64,000 bases of DNA from Bradyrhizobium sp. CCBAU 51627 (GCF_028128765.1 NZ_LBJG01000024.1:248001-312000); one strand, 5' to 3'; shown: positions 1 to 8,644, numbered from the stretch's first letter. The notes: generated by a model from the sequence alone, not told the origin. Numbers and translations: made by a program.

Positions 1-441
1 ACCTACGACCACATCAACCAGGCGACGCACGAGTACAAGGAAGAGATCAAGGTCGGCTACAACCTTCAGCGCAAGGTGGTGCTGATGGCGATCTGGGCAC
101 TGTCGCCGCTGGTGTTGGTCGTCGATCCCACGCTGTTCGGCCTGTTCACGCCCTGGGCGAATGCCACCGACTTCGTGCGGCAGGTTGCCAAGATCTGGCT
201 GGCGGTTGGCGGCGGCGGTCTGTTGTTCCGCACCGTGCACCTGTTCTTCATTCGCGACGTCGAGACCGGCCTCGTCTGGATGACCAAGATCCTGACCGAT
301 CCGTTCCATGACCTGATGCTGTATCGTAGCGCGCCGCTGGCCCTGATGCGCGGCGAGCTGATGGACCCCGGCCTGCACCTCAATCCCGAGCATACGCTGG
401 GCCTCATCTCGGAGCCCATGCTCGAAGAGCAGCACGCCTGA
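1..441 (+). CDS. C-terminal part of an unidentified membrane protein
   Basis: The frame is open from the first base of the window, so the start lies upstream; 146 residues are visible, ending in a TGA. Two hydrophobic stretches (about residues 27-46 and 62-82 of the visible part) look like membrane segments separated by a short polar loop. The tail after them is soluble, ends with acidic residues and contains the motif FFIRDVETGLVWMTKILTDP. I do not recognise the family. It reads towards the 3' end of the convergent aminotransferase gene, with a dispersed repeat between them. The coding frame is supported by the strong GC bias at third positions and by the hydrophobic pattern. Confidence 0.75.
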   Translation, partial: TYDHINQATHEYKEEIKVGYNLQRKVVLMAIWALSPLVLVVDPTLFGLFTPWANATDFVRQVAKIWLAVGGGGLLFRTVHLFFIRDVETGLVWMTKILTDPFHDLMLYRSAPLALMRGELMDPGLHLNPEHTLGLISEPMLEEQHA

Positions 442-478
442 TACGGCCGTCGTCCAGATCGCGAATGTCTATGGTTTA

Positions 479-604
479 CGTCATGCCCGGGTTTGTCCCG
501 GGCATCCACGTTTTGCAGCCGTTGCGCGGAAACGCGTGGATGGCCGGGCACGAGCGAACGGAAGCGACGCCGTCCTTCGGACGGCTATGCCCGGCCATGA
601 CAGC
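479..604. repeat. Dispersed intergenic inverted repeat
   Basis: This element fills the gap between two convergent genes. It starts cgtcatgcccggg and ends gcccggccatgacag, so its ends are inverted copies of each other. Inside are further hairpins: gcccggg/cccgggc near 485-502 and atccacg/cgtggat further in. It resembles the short palindromic elements scattered through Bradyrhizobium genomes and may act as a bidirectional terminator. No protein is likely to be encoded here. Confidence 0.7.
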
Positions 605-620
605 GTCGGAGAAACCAGCC

Positions 621-2285
621 TCAGCGCCCGAAGCGTTTGGCCAGCATCTCTTTCAAGATCTGCCGCTTGATGGTCTTGTTGGTGAGCGCACCGTCGTGCC
701 ACCAGAAACCGTCGGCCTTCATCTTCTCGGCAGCGCGGACGAAGCGGTCGGCGACTTCAGTGAAGTCGGCGTCGGTGTAGTTGAGGCTGAAGATCAGCCG
801 ACCAGTGCCGACCCAGCTCAGCGCCAAGCCTTCGGCACGCAGGTAATATTGCAGCATCCAATTGTAGCGCGACGGGATGGTGTATTTCACCGTCCAGATC
901 GACGAGAAGTTGGCGAACTGCACCGGGAGCTTGGCGTCGGTCATCATCTTGTTGAGCTTTTCGACGCGGCCATTCCAGGTCGCATCCAGCCCGTCATAGA
1001 TGGCGCGGAAGTTCGGGCTGGCGAGCCGGCTCAAGAACTCGTCCATCGCTGTCATGACGTAGGGATGCGAGTTGAAGGTGCCGCGGGCGAAGCAGATGTC
1101 GGCGGGACGATCGTCGCGGAAGCGGCGCATCAGGTCCTTCTTGCCGCAGACCACGCCGACCGGCAAGCCGCCGGCAAGGCTCTTGCCGTAGGTCACCATG
1201 TCGGCCTTGACGCCAAAATATTCCTGGGCGCCGCCGGCGGCGAGGCGGAAGCCGACGAAGACCTCGTCGAAGATCAGCACGATGCCGCGCTGGTCGCAGA
1301 TCTCGCGCAGCTTCCTCAGCCATTCGGTGTAGGCCGCGCGATCGAAATTGCCGCCGCGCGAGCTGTCGACCAGCGAGGAATCGCCGGGCGCGTTGGCGTT
1401 CGGATGCAGGCCCTGCAGCGGATTGACCAGCACGCAGGCGATGTCCTTGCGCGTGCGGAGCACGTGCAGCGTCTTCTCCGACATTTCGGAGAGGGTGTAG
1501 GTCTCATGCGCAGGAATCGGATTGCCGACGCCGGGCTGCACGTCGCCCCACCAGCCGTGATAGGCACCGGCGAAACGGACGAGATGCGTCCGCTTGGTGT
1601 GGTAGCGCGCCAGCCGCACCGCCTGCATCACGGCCTCGGTGCCGGACATGTGGAACGAGACCTCGTCGAGACCCGAGATCTTGCAGAGCCGCTGCACATT
1701 CTCGAGGATAACAGGATGGTAGGGACCGAGCACGGGGCCGAGCGCATGCGCGCGCTTCTCGGAACCCTCGATGCACTCCTTGTAGAAGTCGTTGCCGAAG
1801 ATGTTGACGCCGTAGGAGCCTGTGAGGTCGTACGACGTGTTGCCGTCGACATCGGTCACGGTGACGCCGCTCGACGACTCCATGAAGGTCGAGGTACCAA
1901 GATGCTCGCGAACGAGGCGCGAGAACTGGAACGGTACGCGGTAGCTTTCGGTGAAGTTCAGGTCGGAGATCATCTCGGCCGCTTGCCTCGTCATCGCGCG
2001 GCCCTTGGGGTAGCGCTCGGCGTAGAGAGCTGCGAGGCGGAAGAAAGCGTCCTTGCGCTGCTTCACCACGTTGTCAGGTGCGCCGTCGCAGCCGAAATAT
2101 TTGTCGCCGTCGAACTCGTAGAACGGCAGCAGCTTGGCCACCCGGCGCGACATCTTGGAGTGTCCGGCGAGCGAGCGGTGCTTGGCGCGGGACAGTTCGA
2201 CCCGCGCCTTGATCTTCGGAAGGACAGCGGCAGCGGATGCTGCGGCGGCCACGGACATCGAGAGAATCGGGAGTGTCGTTTCCAT
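621..2285 (-). CDS. Class III PLP-dependent aminotransferase (glutamate-1-semialdehyde aminomutase-like)
   Basis: The 554-residue protein has the class III aminotransferase fold of the HemL/BioA group. Visible motifs are SGTEA (214-218), the cofactor-binding Asp in IFDEVFVGFR (Asp340) and the probable Schiff-base lysine in TYGKSLAGG (Lys368). It is about 120 residues longer than a normal HemL because of an N-terminal extension (roughly 1-130) containing a small Ala-rich hydrophobic stretch. This makes it unlikely to be the haem-pathway HemL itself. It starts only 35 bp from the divergent phosphatidylserine-decarboxylase-like gene, suggesting shared control and possibly a shared lipid or amine pathway. 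The substrate cannot be read from the sequence. Confidence 0.85.
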   Translation of the reverse strand: METTLPILSMSVAAAASAAAVLPKIKARVELSRAKHRSLAGHSKMSRRVAKLLPFYEFDGDKYFGCDGAPDNVVKQRKDAFFRLAALYAERYPKGRAMTRQAAEMISDLNFTESYRVPFQFSRLVREHLGTSTFMESSSGVTVTDVDGNTSYDLTGSYGVNIFGNDFYKECIEGSEKRAHALGPVLGPYHPVILENVQRLCKISGLDEVSFHMSGTEAVMQAVRLARYHTKRTHLVRFAGAYHGWWGDVQPGVGNPIPAHETYTLSEMSEKTLHVLRTRKDIACVLVNPLQGLHPNANAPGDSSLVDSSRGGNFDRAAYTEWLRKLREICDQRGIVLIFDEVFVGFRLAAGGAQEYFGVKADMVTYGKSLAGGLPVGVVCGKKDLMRRFRDDRPADICFARGTFNSHPYVMTAMDEFLSRLASPNFRAIYDGLDATWNGRVEKLNKMMTDAKLPVQFANFSSIWTVKYTIPSRYNWMLQYYLRAEGLALSWVGTGRLIFSLNYTDADFTEVADRFVRAAEKMKADGFWWHDGALTNKTIKRQILKEMLAKRFGR

Positions 2286-2320
2286 GACAACAAGCGCTAA
2301 TACTGTGAGCTGACAGATTC

Positions 2321-3184
2321 ATGACAGTCAAAGCCCTCATCGCCTCTTTCACCCAGCAGGAAGACCTCAACTTCCTGCTGACCAACCGCATCCCCCGCGC
2401 GGGCCTGACCCGCTTCATGGGCTGGTTCTCCAAGATCGAGAATCCGTTGGTGCGAGATTCTTCCATCGCGCTCTGGAAGCTGTTCTCCGACCTCGACCTG
2501 TCCGAGGCGAAGAAGGATCATTTCAACAGCCTGCACGACTGCTTCACGCGCGAGCTGAAGCCGGGCCTGCGACCCTTTGATTCCGACCCGTCGGTTGTCG
2601 CCAGCCCGTCCGACGGCATCGTCGGCGCCCACGGCCGCATCGCCGATACCGAGTTGTTCCAGGTCAAGGGCGCGCCCTATTCGCTGCTCGATCTGCTCGG
2701 CGATCCCGCATTGGTCGAGCAGCACCGCAATGGCAGCTTTGTCACGCTGCGTCTGACCTCGAGCATGTATCATCGCTTCCATGCGCCCTATGACGCGCAT
2801 ATTGAGCGCGTCACGCTGATCCACGGCGATGTCTGGAACGTCAACCCGATCGCCTTGAAGAGGGTCGAGCGCCTGTTCTGCAAGAACGAGCGCGCGGTGA
2901 TCCGCACGCATTTGTCCAGTGGCGAAGCGGTGACGCTGGTGCCGGTGGCCGCGATCCTGGTTGCCAGCATCCGGCTGCACTTTCTCGACATGGTGCTGAA
3001 TGCGCAGACGAAAGGGCCGGTCATTTTCCCTTGCGATGTCCACGTGAACAAGGGCGAGGAGCTCGGCTGGTTCGAGCACGGCTCGACCATTATCATTCTA
3101 GCGCCCGGCGACTTTTCGTTCTGCGACGGTATCTCCGAGGGGACGCGCATTCGCGCAGGTCAGGCCCTGCTGCGGCGGAACTAG
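2321..3184 (+). CDS. Phosphatidylserine decarboxylase-like pyruvoyl enzyme
   Basis: The 287-residue product matches the Escherichia coli type of phosphatidylserine decarboxylase, which converts phosphatidylserine to phosphatidylethanolamine. The expected triad is present: Asp98 in SPSDG, a histidine in MYHRFHAPYD (151 or 154), and Ser255 in the self-cleavage motif HGST, which becomes the pyruvoyl group. The usual form of that motif is LGST, so His replaces Leu here. The CFTRELKPGLRP stretch (74-85) is also typical. Many Rhizobiales use a shorter Psd for bulk phosphatidylethanolamine, so this may be a second, specialised copy. It is divergent from a class III aminotransferase and followed by a Nudix gene. 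Confidence 0.88.
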   Translation: MTVKALIASFTQQEDLNFLLTNRIPRAGLTRFMGWFSKIENPLVRDSSIALWKLFSDLDLSEAKKDHFNSLHDCFTRELKPGLRPFDSDPSVVASPSDGIVGAHGRIADTELFQVKGAPYSLLDLLGDPALVEQHRNGSFVTLRLTSSMYHRFHAPYDAHIERVTLIHGDVWNVNPIALKRVERLFCKNERAVIRTHLSSGEAVTLVPVAAILVASIRLHFLDMVLNAQTKGPVIFPCDVHVNKGEELGWFEHGSTIIILAPGDFSFCDGISEGTRIRAGQALLRRN

Positions 3185-3253
3185 TCTTCATTCCGCCGCG
3201 TGGTGCGCCTATATCGTTGGCGGGGACGAGTCGATGATGCGACAGGATTGATG

Positions 3254-3823
3254 ATGACGCGGGCGCCGGTGATGGCAGCAGGTGGGATTGTGCTGCGGCG
3301 TGGCGAGGCGCCGCTGATTGCCATCGTACGTCAGCGCAAGCGCAATGAATGGGTGCTACCCAAGGGCAAGCTCGACGACGGCGAGACGCCGAGGCAGGCG
3401 GCGCACCGCGAGGTGCTGGAGGAGACCGGCCACGATGTCGCGCTGCACGAATTCCTGGGCACGCTCGTGTACCAGTCGGGAGGGCGTTCGAAGGTCGTGC
3501 ATTTCTGGCGGATGGAGGCCGAGGGCGGGCCGGTTCGCAAGCTGATGAACGACATCAAGGCCGTCGACTGGCTGACGCTGGACGACGCGCTTGCGCGCCT
3601 GTCGCGCGAATATGAGCGTGCGTTCCTCACCCAGGTCGGTCCGATCGCCATCGCGGCGGCCGGGCTTACGGTTGCGACCGCCACTGAGCCAACGCCAGCG
3701 CTGGCGGCCGATGATATCGATGCCGCCTTGCAGACGTTGACACCTGCCGAAGCCGCTTCGGTCGACGAACTTCGGCATGGCCTGTTGCAGAAGGTGCGAG
3801 CCTGGCTGCGCGGCGAGGCGTAG
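3254..3823 (+). CDS. Nudix hydrolase
   Basis: The 189-residue protein carries a full Nudix box at about residues 38-60 (pattern GX5EX7REVXEETG, seen as GKLDDGE then REVLEETGH), the Mg-binding helix that hydrolyses nucleoside diphosphate-linked substrates. The N-terminal beta strand (AAGGIVLRR) and the WVLPKGKL run resemble diadenosine polyphosphate/MutT-like members. An Ala-rich C-terminal tail of about 70 residues follows the Nudix fold. I place the start at the second of two adjacent ATGs because an AGGA lies seven bases upstream; 3251 is equally possible. It lies 69 bp after the decarboxylase gene on the same strand and may be cotranscribed. The substrate is unknown. Confidence 0.88.
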   Translation: MTRAPVMAAGGIVLRRGEAPLIAIVRQRKRNEWVLPKGKLDDGETPRQAAHREVLEETGHDVALHEFLGTLVYQSGGRSKVVHFWRMEAEGGPVRKLMNDIKAVDWLTLDDALARLSREYERAFLTQVGPIAIAAAGLTVATATEPTPALAADDIDAALQTLTPAEAASVDELRHGLLQKVRAWLRGEA

Positions 3824-3848
3824 CCTTTCGGTTCGTCTCTCTCCACCT

Positions 3849-3929
3849 CGTCATTGCGAGCGCAGCGAAGCAATCCAGATTCTTTTCGGGGAGGGACTCC
3901 GGATCGCTTCGCTTCGCTCGCGATGACGA
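3849..3929. repeat. Dispersed inverted repeat (cattgcgagcg family)
   Basis: A near-perfect inverted repeat lies between two convergent genes: the left arm begins cgtcattgcgagcgcag and the right arm ends cttcgctcgcgatgacg. The outer arms are about 28 bases each around an AT-richer centre. The same family recurs at 22718-22796. It probably forms a long hairpin in RNA and could end transcription from both sides. Confidence 0.75.
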
Positions 3930-3948
3930 AGAGCTCAGCTCTCCCGGT

Positions 3949-5367
3949 CTACCGCTGCTTCTTGTCCTTCGGAGCCTGAACTGGCGCAGGTCTGCGCGGC
4001 ACGATGGGGCGTTGGGCGCCGGGCAGGCGCTGCTGCAAGCCGGGCTGACGCTGCGCGCCGCCTTGTTGCGGCCGGGCGGCCGGCTGTGCGCCAGGCTGCA
4101 ATCCGGTGCGCGGCGCTTGCGGCTGTGGCGTCGTGCCCGGCTGACGCGTGTCCGCGCCTGGCCGCTGCGGAAGCTGTCCGCCGTGCGGTGGCTGTGTCTG
4201 CGGCGTTGCGCCGGGCTGCGGCCCTTGTCCAGTGCGCGGCTGGGCAGCCGGTTGGCCTGGAGCCTGCCGCCGGCCGGGTTGCTGCGGACCTTGGCCCGCG
4301 CGCGGCGTGCCCGGTTGAGCGGCGCCGCCTTGGCGTTGCGGCGTCTGCGCGCCAGGCGGCTGCTGACCCGGACGGTTGTTCTGGCCAGGCTGACCCGGCT
4401 GGCCGTTCGGCCGTTGCGGCTGCTGGTTCGGCGTCGTCGGACGCAATTGCTGTTGCTGCGGCGGCTGCGCCGGGCGCGGAATGCGGCTGACCGCACCCGG
4501 ATTGCTGCGGCGGAAGTCGCGCTGCTCGGTGACGATCTGGCGGCCGGTGGCCTGCGCCGCGTGCACCTGGTTGACGAAGCCGCGGTCGCGCGCGATCTGC
4601 TGCGGTGGAATCGTGATCGGCACGGCGGCGAAGCGCATGCCGCCTGGGCCGCCCGCGCCGGGCCGGATCGCAAAGCCGCTCGATCCTTGCGTGAGCGAGC
4701 CGAGCCGGGTGCCGCTGGCGCGATCGTTGACGTCGATATGGCCGACCCGCCCGTCGGCGTCGGGATAGAGCTTGATGTTGACGTTGTTGGCACTGCTCGC
4801 GGCCGCGTTCTCGGGCACGTCGACGACGCCGGTGGTGCCGCGAATGCCGAGCGTCGCGGTCGGTGTTGCGATCTTCATGTCGCCGGTCTTCGCCACCGCC
4901 GCGGCAACGAAAGCGACGGTGCCCTTGCCGATGTCGAAGATCGCCGAATTCTGATTGCCGCCATCCTCGTAGACGTAGTTGTCGATGGTGATCTTGGAGC
5001 CGGCGGAGAGATTGAACGTGGTGGCGTCGTTGAAGGTGATGCCGAGCGAGGAGTTCGAGGACGTCTGTACGACGTCGTTGAGATAGATGTCGTCGCGCAC
5101 CTTCAGCGGATAGGAATTCTTGTCGCGGATCACGGTCGCGATTCCGGTCACGGTCGCGACGTTGCCGATCGGCTCCACAGCGGCGGGCTGTGCATCGCTG
5201 GCCGGTGCGGGCGAGGCCGGCGGCGTGGGGGAGGGAGCAGGCGTTGGCTGTGCTTGCGGCTGCGCCTGCGCGAGCTCGATTGTTTCGGATGCGCACGCAT
5301 TATCCGCGCCGGCCAGCGGCAGCGCCAGCAGCGGCAAAGCGAACACGATGCGGCGCCAAGCCACCAT
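3949..5367 (-). CDS. Exported FecR-domain protein with Pro/Gln/Gly-rich tail
   Basis: The protein (472 residues from the ATG at 5367; a GTG three codons upstream is an alternative) begins with a signal peptide, then a short Pro/Ala/Gln linker. A FecR-type beta domain follows at about 65-190, with the runs TVTGIATVIRDKNSYPLKV, TFNLSAGSKITIDNY and TPTATLGIRGTTGV. The last 200 residues are low complexity, made of Pro, Gln, Gly and Arg. FecR domains are best known from iron-citrate signalling, but no sigma factor or TonB receptor lies nearby and there is no inner-membrane anchor besides the signal. A stand-alone periplasmic or surface role is more likely. The tail could bind peptidoglycan or other polymers; that is a guess. 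Confidence 0.82.
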   Translation of the reverse strand: MVAWRRIVFALPLLALPLAGADNACASETIELAQAQPQAQPTPAPSPTPPASPAPASDAQPAAVEPIGNVATVTGIATVIRDKNSYPLKVRDDIYLNDVVQTSSNSSLGITFNDATTFNLSAGSKITIDNYVYEDGGNQNSAIFDIGKGTVAFVAAAVAKTGDMKIATPTATLGIRGTTGVVDVPENAAASSANNVNIKLYPDADGRVGHIDVNDRASGTRLGSLTQGSSGFAIRPGAGGPGGMRFAAVPITIPPQQIARDRGFVNQVHAAQATGRQIVTEQRDFRRSNPGAVSRIPRPAQPPQQQQLRPTTPNQQPQRPNGQPGQPGQNNRPGQQPPGAQTPQRQGGAAQPGTPRAGQGPQQPGRRQAPGQPAAQPRTGQGPQPGATPQTQPPHGGQLPQRPGADTRQPGTTPQPQAPRTGLQPGAQPAARPQQGGAQRQPGLQQRLPGAQRPIVPRRPAPVQAPKDKKQR

Positions 5368-5521
5368 CAAAGCCACGAATGAGGTCCCGGTGAGAACGCA
5401 AGGCGAGGTCGACCGATATCAGCCTGACATGGCTGAATGGCGGATGAACGTCTGTCGCACGGGACGGGTGGACGTTCAACGCCACGTCCTGTGATGCAGG
5501 ACGTGGCGCCATCTGCTTGAT

Positions 5522-5584
5522 CGTCATTCCGGGGCGCGACGAAGTCGCGAGCCTCAGATTTGCAATTGCGCGATGGGGATGACG
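5522..5584. repeat. Dispersed inverted repeat (gtcattccgggg family)
   Basis: The stretch begins cgtcattccgggg and ends with gatggggatgacg, an imperfect inverted pair around a centre with a small gaagtcgc/gcgcgac hairpin. It sits between the DUF2147-like gene and the FecR gene on the same strand. Related copies lie at 20022, 51698, 57263 and 63642. Confidence 0.6.
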
Positions 5585-5595
5585 CGCTTTGCGCG

Positions 5596-6384
5596 TCAGC
5601 TCACCCGCTTCCAGGTCTGGCCGCCGCAGAACAGGCCGCCGAAGGCGCAGCCCTGCACGCGCATCGCGTTCGGGCCCTTCATGGCGATGGTCGAGTCGTA
5701 GTTGCGGCCGGAGTTGGGGTCGTGGATGCGACCGCTCCACTTGGCACCATCGGGCCTCATGTTGATCAGGATCCGCTCATTGGTCTTCTCGGCATAACCG
5801 CAGAGATTGGTGCCGCACTGTTCGACACGGACGTTGCCCTTGTTCTCTTCGGTTGCCCAGACGCCGATCGGCGTGTTCGCGGCCTGCACGGGCGCGACAG
5901 GCGCCGGAGCGGGCGGCGGCGCATAGGCGGGAGCCGCGGCAGCGGGCGCGGGCGGGGCAATCGGAGCAGGAGCTGCGACCAGCGCCGGCGGCGTGGTCGT
6001 GTCGACGGGCGGCACGGCAGCAACGTTTGCCGGAGTGGCGGGGGCGGCAGCGGTCGGCGCTGCCGGAACGGGGGCGGTCACCGGCGCTTGCGCCACGGGC
6101 TGCTGCTGCACCGGAGCCGGCGCAGGCTGCGCCGTCGGCGCCGGCGGCGTGGTATCGTCGTTCTTGGAGCCGCCAAGGCCATTGAGACTGATGTTGTTCA
6201 GCTTGATTGGCTTGTCCGACAGGCCGGGCGCCACGATGGTGACGCAATCGAGCCAGGCGCAATTGCGCGGCGTCTCGATGCGGATACGCTGGCCTTGGAT
6301 CTGGAGCGAAAGCGAACTGCCGGCATGCGCGGCGGCGGTCGACGCGAGGAGGAGCGCGGCGGTGGCGACGGTGAGCTTGTTCAT
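5596..6384 (-). CDS. Exported DUF2147-like protein
   Basis: The 262-residue protein starts with a clear signal peptide (MNKLTVATAALLLASTAAAHAG) split from the mature part at about residue 22. A small N-terminal region contains two Cys (RNCAWLDCV). A long Ala/Pro linker runs from about 80 to 170. The C-terminal 85 residues fit DUF2147: TPIGVWATEENKGNVRVEQC, then CGYAEK, IHDPNSGRNYDSTI and GQTWKRV. Members of that family are small secreted proteins of unknown function. The start is supported by a GGAGG five bases upstream. It is divergent from the extensin-family gene. Confidence 0.85.
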   Translation of the reverse strand: MNKLTVATAALLLASTAAAHAGSSLSLQIQGQRIRIETPRNCAWLDCVTIVAPGLSDKPIKLNNISLNGLGGSKNDDTTPPAPTAQPAPAPVQQQPVAQAPVTAPVPAAPTAAAPATPANVAAVPPVDTTTPPALVAAPAPIAPPAPAAAAPAYAPPPAPAPVAPVQAANTPIGVWATEENKGNVRVEQCGTNLCGYAEKTNERILINMRPDGAKWSGRIHDPNSGRNYDSTIAMKGPNAMRVQGCAFGGLFCGGQTWKRVS

Positions 6385-6578
6385 GACAACCTCCGAAATG
6401 GCGTGGGTCCCGAGCTGGATTGAAGTCGGTCGCGGACCGGATGTGGTTCGACCTTATGCGCGCGCGGTCGGGACTTCTGTGATGGACCTCACAACGGCTG
6501 CCTGGGTCCGGCAGGGTTAAAGAACACTGAAATCCACACGTTGAAGAGTCTTTAAGTAAATTCACCGAACGTGCGCGC

Positions 6579-7784
6579 ATGACGCGCGGAGTTCGTTTGT
6601 ATCTCGTCGGCTCCATCGTCCTTGTTTCGCTCGCGGGTTGCGGACGCGGCTGGTTCCAGGCCGAACGCGAACCGTGGCGGGCCGAGGCCGAAGCGGCGTG
6701 CCTGAAATCGGGCGCCGTGAAAGAGAGCGCCGACATCGTCCGGATCGATCCGATCTCCGGTCCCGGCATGTGCGGGGCCGAGTTTCCGCTGAAGGTCGCC
6801 GCCCTCGGTGAATCTTCCGGCAGCTATGGCTTTGCCGATGAAGACCTGCGCCCGCCCGGCAATGTCGGCAATCAGCCGCGCTGGCCGGTCAGCCAGCCGC
6901 AATCGAATTATCCGGCACCCGGCTATCCGCAGCGGTCGAACTATCCTGAAAGCGCAGTGCGCCAGGGCGCCGGCTATGGTGCCTCCTCCGGTCCGGTGTC
7001 GCTCAGCGCGCCGGGCGTGGCGCCGCAGGAAGACGAGATCGACTTGCCGCCCGACGGCACCGATGCCGCTGGCGCGGCGCGCTACATGAATGCGCCGAGC
7101 TATCCGGCGCGGCCGGCGCCTTATTCGCAGGCTCCGTATTCGCAGGCGCCTGCGCAACAGCCGCTGCCGCGGCTCGGTCCCGCGCAAGGCAATCCCGTCA
7201 CCGCGGTCGGTCCCGTCGCGATCAAGCCGACCGCGACGCTTGCCTGTCCGATCGTCTCCGAACTCGACCGCTGGCTTGCCGACAGCGTGCAGCCTTCGGC
7301 GATGCGCTGGTTCGGTGCCCGTGTGGTCGAGATCAAGCAGATCTCCGCCTATTCCTGCCGCGGCATGAACGGCAATCCGCACGCCCACATCTCCGAGCAC
7401 GCCTTCGGCAACGCGCTCGACGTCGCCGCCTTCGTGCTTGCCGACGGCCGCCGCATCACCGTGAAGGACGGCTGGCATGGCATGCCGGAAGAGCAGGGAT
7501 TCTTGCGCGACGTGCAGTCGGGCGCGTGCGCGCACTTCACCACCGTGCTTGCGCCGGGCTCGAACGTCTATCACTATGATCACATTCACGTTGATCTGAT
7601 GCGCCGCGCCAGCCGCCGCCTGATCTGCCAGCCGGCCGCAGTCTCCGGCGAAGAGGTTGCCGCGCGCGCCCAGCAGCGCAACCCGTACGCGGGCAGGCAC
7701 GATCCCTACGTGACCGGCTCGCTCGGCGGGCACAAGAGCAAGCGCGACAAGATCAACGAGGAAGACGAGTTCTCGGACGACTAG
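6579..7784 (+). CDS. Extensin-family lipoprotein with M15-like metal motif
   Basis: The 401-residue product has a lipoprotein signal ending LVSLAGCG, with lipidation expected at the Cys of the lipobox. A proline- and tyrosine-rich linker (about 80-215) precedes a C-terminal extensin-like domain (about 220-355) that begins CPIVSELDRWL. The domain holds SEHAFGNALDVAAF and YHYDHIHVDL, which together give the H...D...HxH metal pattern of M15 D-Ala-D-Ala carboxypeptidases. This suggests a cell-envelope Zn peptidase or peptidoglycan-binding role. The Cys pairs in the domain are also typical. It is monocistronic as far as can be seen, divergent from the DUF2147-like gene. Confidence 0.87.
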   Translation: MTRGVRLYLVGSIVLVSLAGCGRGWFQAEREPWRAEAEAACLKSGAVKESADIVRIDPISGPGMCGAEFPLKVAALGESSGSYGFADEDLRPPGNVGNQPRWPVSQPQSNYPAPGYPQRSNYPESAVRQGAGYGASSGPVSLSAPGVAPQEDEIDLPPDGTDAAGAARYMNAPSYPARPAPYSQAPYSQAPAQQPLPRLGPAQGNPVTAVGPVAIKPTATLACPIVSELDRWLADSVQPSAMRWFGARVVEIKQISAYSCRGMNGNPHAHISEHAFGNALDVAAFVLADGRRITVKDGWHGMPEEQGFLRDVQSGACAHFTTVLAPGSNVYHYDHIHVDLMRRASRRLICQPAAVSGEEVAARAQQRNPYAGRHDPYVTGSLGGHKSKRDKINEEDEFSDD

Positions 7785-8248
7785 GGTCGCGGGGCCGCCG
7801 GCCACGTCTCGTCGAGGCGGTCATCCTCAGCCTGAGGCTGGGCTGTTCAGCCCGCGCTGCGTCTCCGGCAGAGCGCATCCCGCGCGCAAAAACTCGCGCA
7901 GCAGCCCTTTTCACCCAAATGGGGGATGACACAAGCGGTTCCTGGGGGCTCAACTCCACCCAGATGGGGAGCTGGACGAAAAGCCGCACGGATGCAGGGA
8001 CCGGAGTTTCCGTTTTTTGAAGTAGCCTTGGCGCAACGCCGGCGCAGGACATGGGCGTGGAGCATCTGCACCAGGCAAGGAGAGGTCGTCATGCGGGGCC
8101 GGGAAGCGAGCCGGCCTGCCGCAAAGTACCAAGCCGACAGAGCGCTGTTCCTGCTGCTGCTGACCGCTCCCATTCGATCGCGGCTGTCGGTTTGCGGACG
8201 CCCCTCGTTCGGGAGCGCAGCCGCGACACGGCAGCGCTGTCGGTAAGG
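7785..8248. other. Intergenic stretch without a convincing gene
   Basis: The 464 bases lie between convergent genes. The first part has small hairpins such as cctcagcctgaggctg near 7826-7841. Two similar 14-base runs, cacccaaatggggg and cacccagatgggga, occur about 45 bases apart (near 7913 and 7958). A 51-codon frame starting with ATG at 8091 has a good AGGAGAGG upstream but an ordinary, low-information sequence, so I do not call it. No RNA gene is recognised. Confidence 0.5.
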
Positions 8249-8590
8249 TCAGGTCGAGGTCTGCTTCGACGATGCAGGGGCCAGCCCCATGCAGCGCTGC
8301 ACCTCGGCCGGGACGTTGTAGGTGCGCATGATATGGCGGCTGTCGCGCAGGCCGGTCGCCTCGCGTTGCACCACGAACATCCAGAGCGCCTGACCGGCTT
8401 CCGTCACCAGCTTGCGCCGCGCCGGTTGGAGCGAGGCCGGCATTTCCGCACGCGCGTGGGCGGCGTCGAATTCGCGCAATTGTGCGAGCGCCTGTTCGAG
8501 CGTGCGGCCCATTCGTCCAAGTGCTGAGGCCTGTTCCTGGACGATCTCATAGTGAAGGATATCGACGGGCGGGCGAAGATCACGGGGCAT
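8249..8590 (-). CDS. Small conserved protein of unknown function (DUF6665-like)
   Basis: A predicted 113-residue soluble protein that is largely helical. It begins MPRDLRPPVDILHYEIVQEQ and contains ASALGRMGRTLEQAL and QALWMFVVQREATGLRD. From memory it resembles the small Rhizobiales family DUF6665; that name should be checked. The ATG at 8590 is preferred over a TTG three codons upstream. No catalytic motif or membrane segment is visible. It is followed, 54 bp upstream on the same strand, by the tetR gene, so the two may be transcribed together. Confidence 0.7.
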   Translation of the reverse strand: MPRDLRPPVDILHYEIVQEQASALGRMGRTLEQALAQLREFDAAHARAEMPASLQPARRKLVTEAGQALWMFVVQREATGLRDSRHIMRTYNVPAEVQRCMGLAPASSKQTST

Positions 8591-8644
8591 GGCGCTCAAT
8601 ATAATGGCGCGCGTCCCGGATGCGCAACGCAGAGCCGGCTGCTG

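Noticed and set aside
465..2300. 611-codon open frame on the plus strand over the aminotransferase gene
   Set aside because: It is antisense to a gene with clear motifs and its sequence is a repetitive His/Val/Ala/Gly/Asp/Arg mix, typical of shadows of GC-rich genes; its first part is read from the dispersed repeat.
8091..8246. 51-residue ORF with AGGAGAGG upstream
   Set aside because: The ribosome site is good, but the peptide is Arg/Ala/Leu-rich and arbitrary and there is no promoter-like sequence close by.
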